DNA of 64,000 nucleotides from an uncultured Nitrospiraceae bacterium (GTDB lineage: Bacteria > Nitrospirota > Thermodesulfovibrionia > Thermodesulfovibrionales > Dissulfurispiraceae). The stretch spans positions 61,184 to 125,183 of the forward strand of contig CAIJNL010000016.1 in assembly GCA_903822005.1 (NCBI GenBank), in the 5' to 3' direction. A program made the position numbers and the translations under genes. The notes beneath the pieces were generated by a model. It made no database searches, was not told where the DNA came from, and was given only the letters and a program-made list of their open reading frames with translations. This document shows, one piece after another, positions 62,833-64,000 of the stretch (positions are counted from its first letter, which is position 1; every line of letters begins with the position of its first letter).

Positions 62833-63582
62833 TTATTTATTATACTTGACGATTCTCGCGAAGCTGTCTGCCTTGAGGCTTGCGCCTCCGACGAGCGCGC
62901 CGTCGACGTCGGGGCAGGCCATGAGAGTGTCGATGCTTTCGGGGGTCACGCTGCCGCCGTAAAGGATGCGGGTTTCGTCTGCCGCCTTGCCATAAAGGTC
63001 TGCCAGTCTGGCGCGTACGAATTCGTGGGCCTCCTGGGCCTCGGCCGTAGTCGCTGTCTTGCCGGTGCCGATTGCCCAGACAGGCTCATAGGCCACAATG
63101 ATTCCATTATGCGGAATTTCCTTCAGGCCCGCCTGGATCTGTTTCTTCAATACATCAAAAGTTTTGCCTGCCTCTCTCTCGGCAAGAGTCTCTCCTATGC
63201 AGAAGATGACCTCAAGTCCAAAATTCCGGGCAGCGCCAATCTTCCTGTTAATAAGCTCGTCGGATTCTCCGAATATGGCCCGTCTCTCTGAATGTCCCAA
63301 TATGACATGAGTGCAGCCGATATCCGTAAGCATGGCCGGTGAGATCTCGCCAGTAAAGGCTCCTTTTTCCTCAAAATACATGTTCTGGGCAGCAAGGCTT
63401 ACGCTGGTTATTTTCAACAGATTCGCGACCGTGTGAAGTACCGTAAACGGAGGCGCGATTACGATATCGATTTCCTTTTCATTCCATACCAGTGGGATGA
63501 ACTGGTCAAGGAATGCCTGCGCGTCGTCCACCTTCTTGTTCATCTTCCAGTTTGCTGCTATTACCGGTTTTCTCATAGACAT
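62833..63582 (-). CDS. tpiA: Triosephosphate isomerase
   Basis: The glycolytic enzyme interconverts dihydroxyacetone phosphate and glyceraldehyde 3-phosphate. It has 249 residues with the complete TIM barrel. AANWKMNKK carries the Lys, ILGHSERR the His, AYEPVWAIGTG the catalytic Glu, and ILYGGSVTPESI the phosphate grip. MSMRKPV or the internal M may be the start. It leads the tpiA-secG unit. Confidence 0.97.
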   Translation of the reverse strand: MSMRKPVIAANWKMNKKVDDAQAFLDQFIPLVWNEKEIDIVIAPPFTVLHTVANLLKITSVSLAAQNMYFEEKGAFTGEISPAMLTDIGCTHVILGHSERRAIFGESDELINRKIGAARNFGLEVIFCIGETLAEREAGKTFDVLKKQIQAGLKEIPHNGIIVAYEPVWAIGTGKTATTAEAQEAHEFVRARLADLYGKAADETRILYGGSVTPESIDTLMACPDVDGALVGGASLKADSFARIVKYNK

Positions 63583-63707
63583 ATAATTTATTGCAAAAAG
63601 GGGCGATTAGTCAAGGAGAGAGGGGCTAAATTCAGGATTTATATTGAACTGAGGTGATATAATAAAACAACGATTGCAATGCAGAAAGGTGTGAACAGGA
63701 GGTTTTT

Positions 63708-63947
63708 ATGAAAACAGCGACTTCCGAACTTGCAGAGAAGATCAAGGCGTTACCGGATGTTGATAAGGTTAAACTTGTGGATAGTATATTACTGCAACTT
63801 GATAAGCCTGACCCTGAAATTGACCGCATTTGGGCTGATGAGGCACGCAAACGCTGGCAGGTGTCACGTCCCAGGTATTTGGTACCAGTTCAATCCCAGG
63901 TAATGGAGACCACCATTGTTAGTATATTATTGCTTCCTTATTTTTAA
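63708..63947 (+). CDS. Addiction-module-type antitoxin (PF09720-like), truncated C-terminus
   Basis: The 79-residue product starts with the pattern of the unstable-antitoxin family: LAEKIKALPDVDKVKLVDSI, then DPEIDRIWADEARKRW. After RKRWQ the sequence becomes unlike the family, which usually ends in a Lys-rich stretch with Gly-x. It ends instead in a hydrophobic segment (METTIVSILLLPYF). A CAGGAGG site precedes the ATG. No toxin gene (RelE/ParE type) is visible to the window end. The gene may be a remnant or frameshifted. Confidence 0.55.
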   Translation: MKTATSELAEKIKALPDVDKVKLVDSILLQLDKPDPEIDRIWADEARKRWQVSRPRYLVPVQSQVMETTIVSILLLPYF

Positions 63948-64000
63948 GTCAACGTTTTTGACCTCAATTTTCCCTTTCAGTCTGTAGCTTCTTCCCTTGA

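Overview
The window is a chromosome segment of about 50% G+C from a Gram-negative, probably anaerobic bacterium. Evidence for a Gram-negative envelope is the lipoprotein signals, HlyD and MacB-type export systems, GmhA (heptose for LPS) and SPOR/MtgA proteins. Evidence for anaerobic metabolism is a two-subunit 2-oxoacid:ferredoxin oxidoreductase and an FNR/HcpR-type site before an iron-sulfur protein. The phoH-pgpH-ybeY-dgkA order, SpoIID beside queA, and many PAS, GGDEF and HD-GYP proteins suggest a Nitrospirota (Thermodesulfovibrionia-like) or deltaproteobacterial-grade organism. This placement is an inference, not proven. No CRISPR array, rRNA, prophage or intact insertion sequence was seen.

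Layout. 0-7 kb: the 3' part of a Rel/SpoT gene, the HU gene, a CaCA cation exchanger, a large PocR-PAS hybrid histidine kinase, panE and nth. 7-12.1 kb: one tightly coupled operon for a YbhG/YbhF/YbhS/YbhR-like exporter (HlyD adaptor, two ATPases, two ABC-2 permeases). 12.1-17 kb: small secreted, lipoprotein and membrane proteins of unknown function, an EamA transporter and a TPR remnant. 17-21 kb (minus): a two-gene MFS/oxidoreductase cassette and a tpx-sod stress operon, each ending in the same terminator hairpin. 21-25.3 kb (minus): a MacB/Lol-like ABC system. 25.4-34.3 kb: J-domain membrane protein, reverse-order hicBA, DUF4833-like protein, purine permease, CBM9-like protein, MFS, korAB and a diguanylate cyclase. 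34.3-35.1 kb: a gene-free patch holding two 137-bp elements with terminal inverted repeats. 35.1-39.2 kb: an FrdX-like ferredoxin, a J-domain protein, a glycosyltransferase/oxidoreductase pair and tRNA-Leu(UAG).

39.3-52.6 kb (plus) is mostly housekeeping: a JAMM peptidase, a HEAT protein coupled to a degenerate HD-GYP protein, gmhA, ruvC-ruvA-ruvB, queH, a SpoIID protein, queA, a SPOR protein, phoH, a short pgpH, ybeY and a DgkA-PAP2 fusion. 52.5-63.6 kb (minus): mtgA, typA, pilD, a coiled-coil protein, recG, nusA, rimP, a small lipoprotein, a peptide-binding lipoprotein, secG and tpiA. The window ends in a truncated antitoxin-like gene.

No single, clearly new multi-gene system stands out. 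The most unusual signals are: the MITE-like repeat family (two copies at 34.6-35.0 kb, an inverted relative at 20.9 kb and a shared core); the duplicated terminators around the MFS cassette; an endonuclease III with one Fe-S cysteine replaced by histidine; the HEAT/degenerate HD-GYP pair; several genes that appear leaderless; a phoH gene without a normal start behind its Shine-Dalgarno; and a PgpH lacking its extracellular domain.
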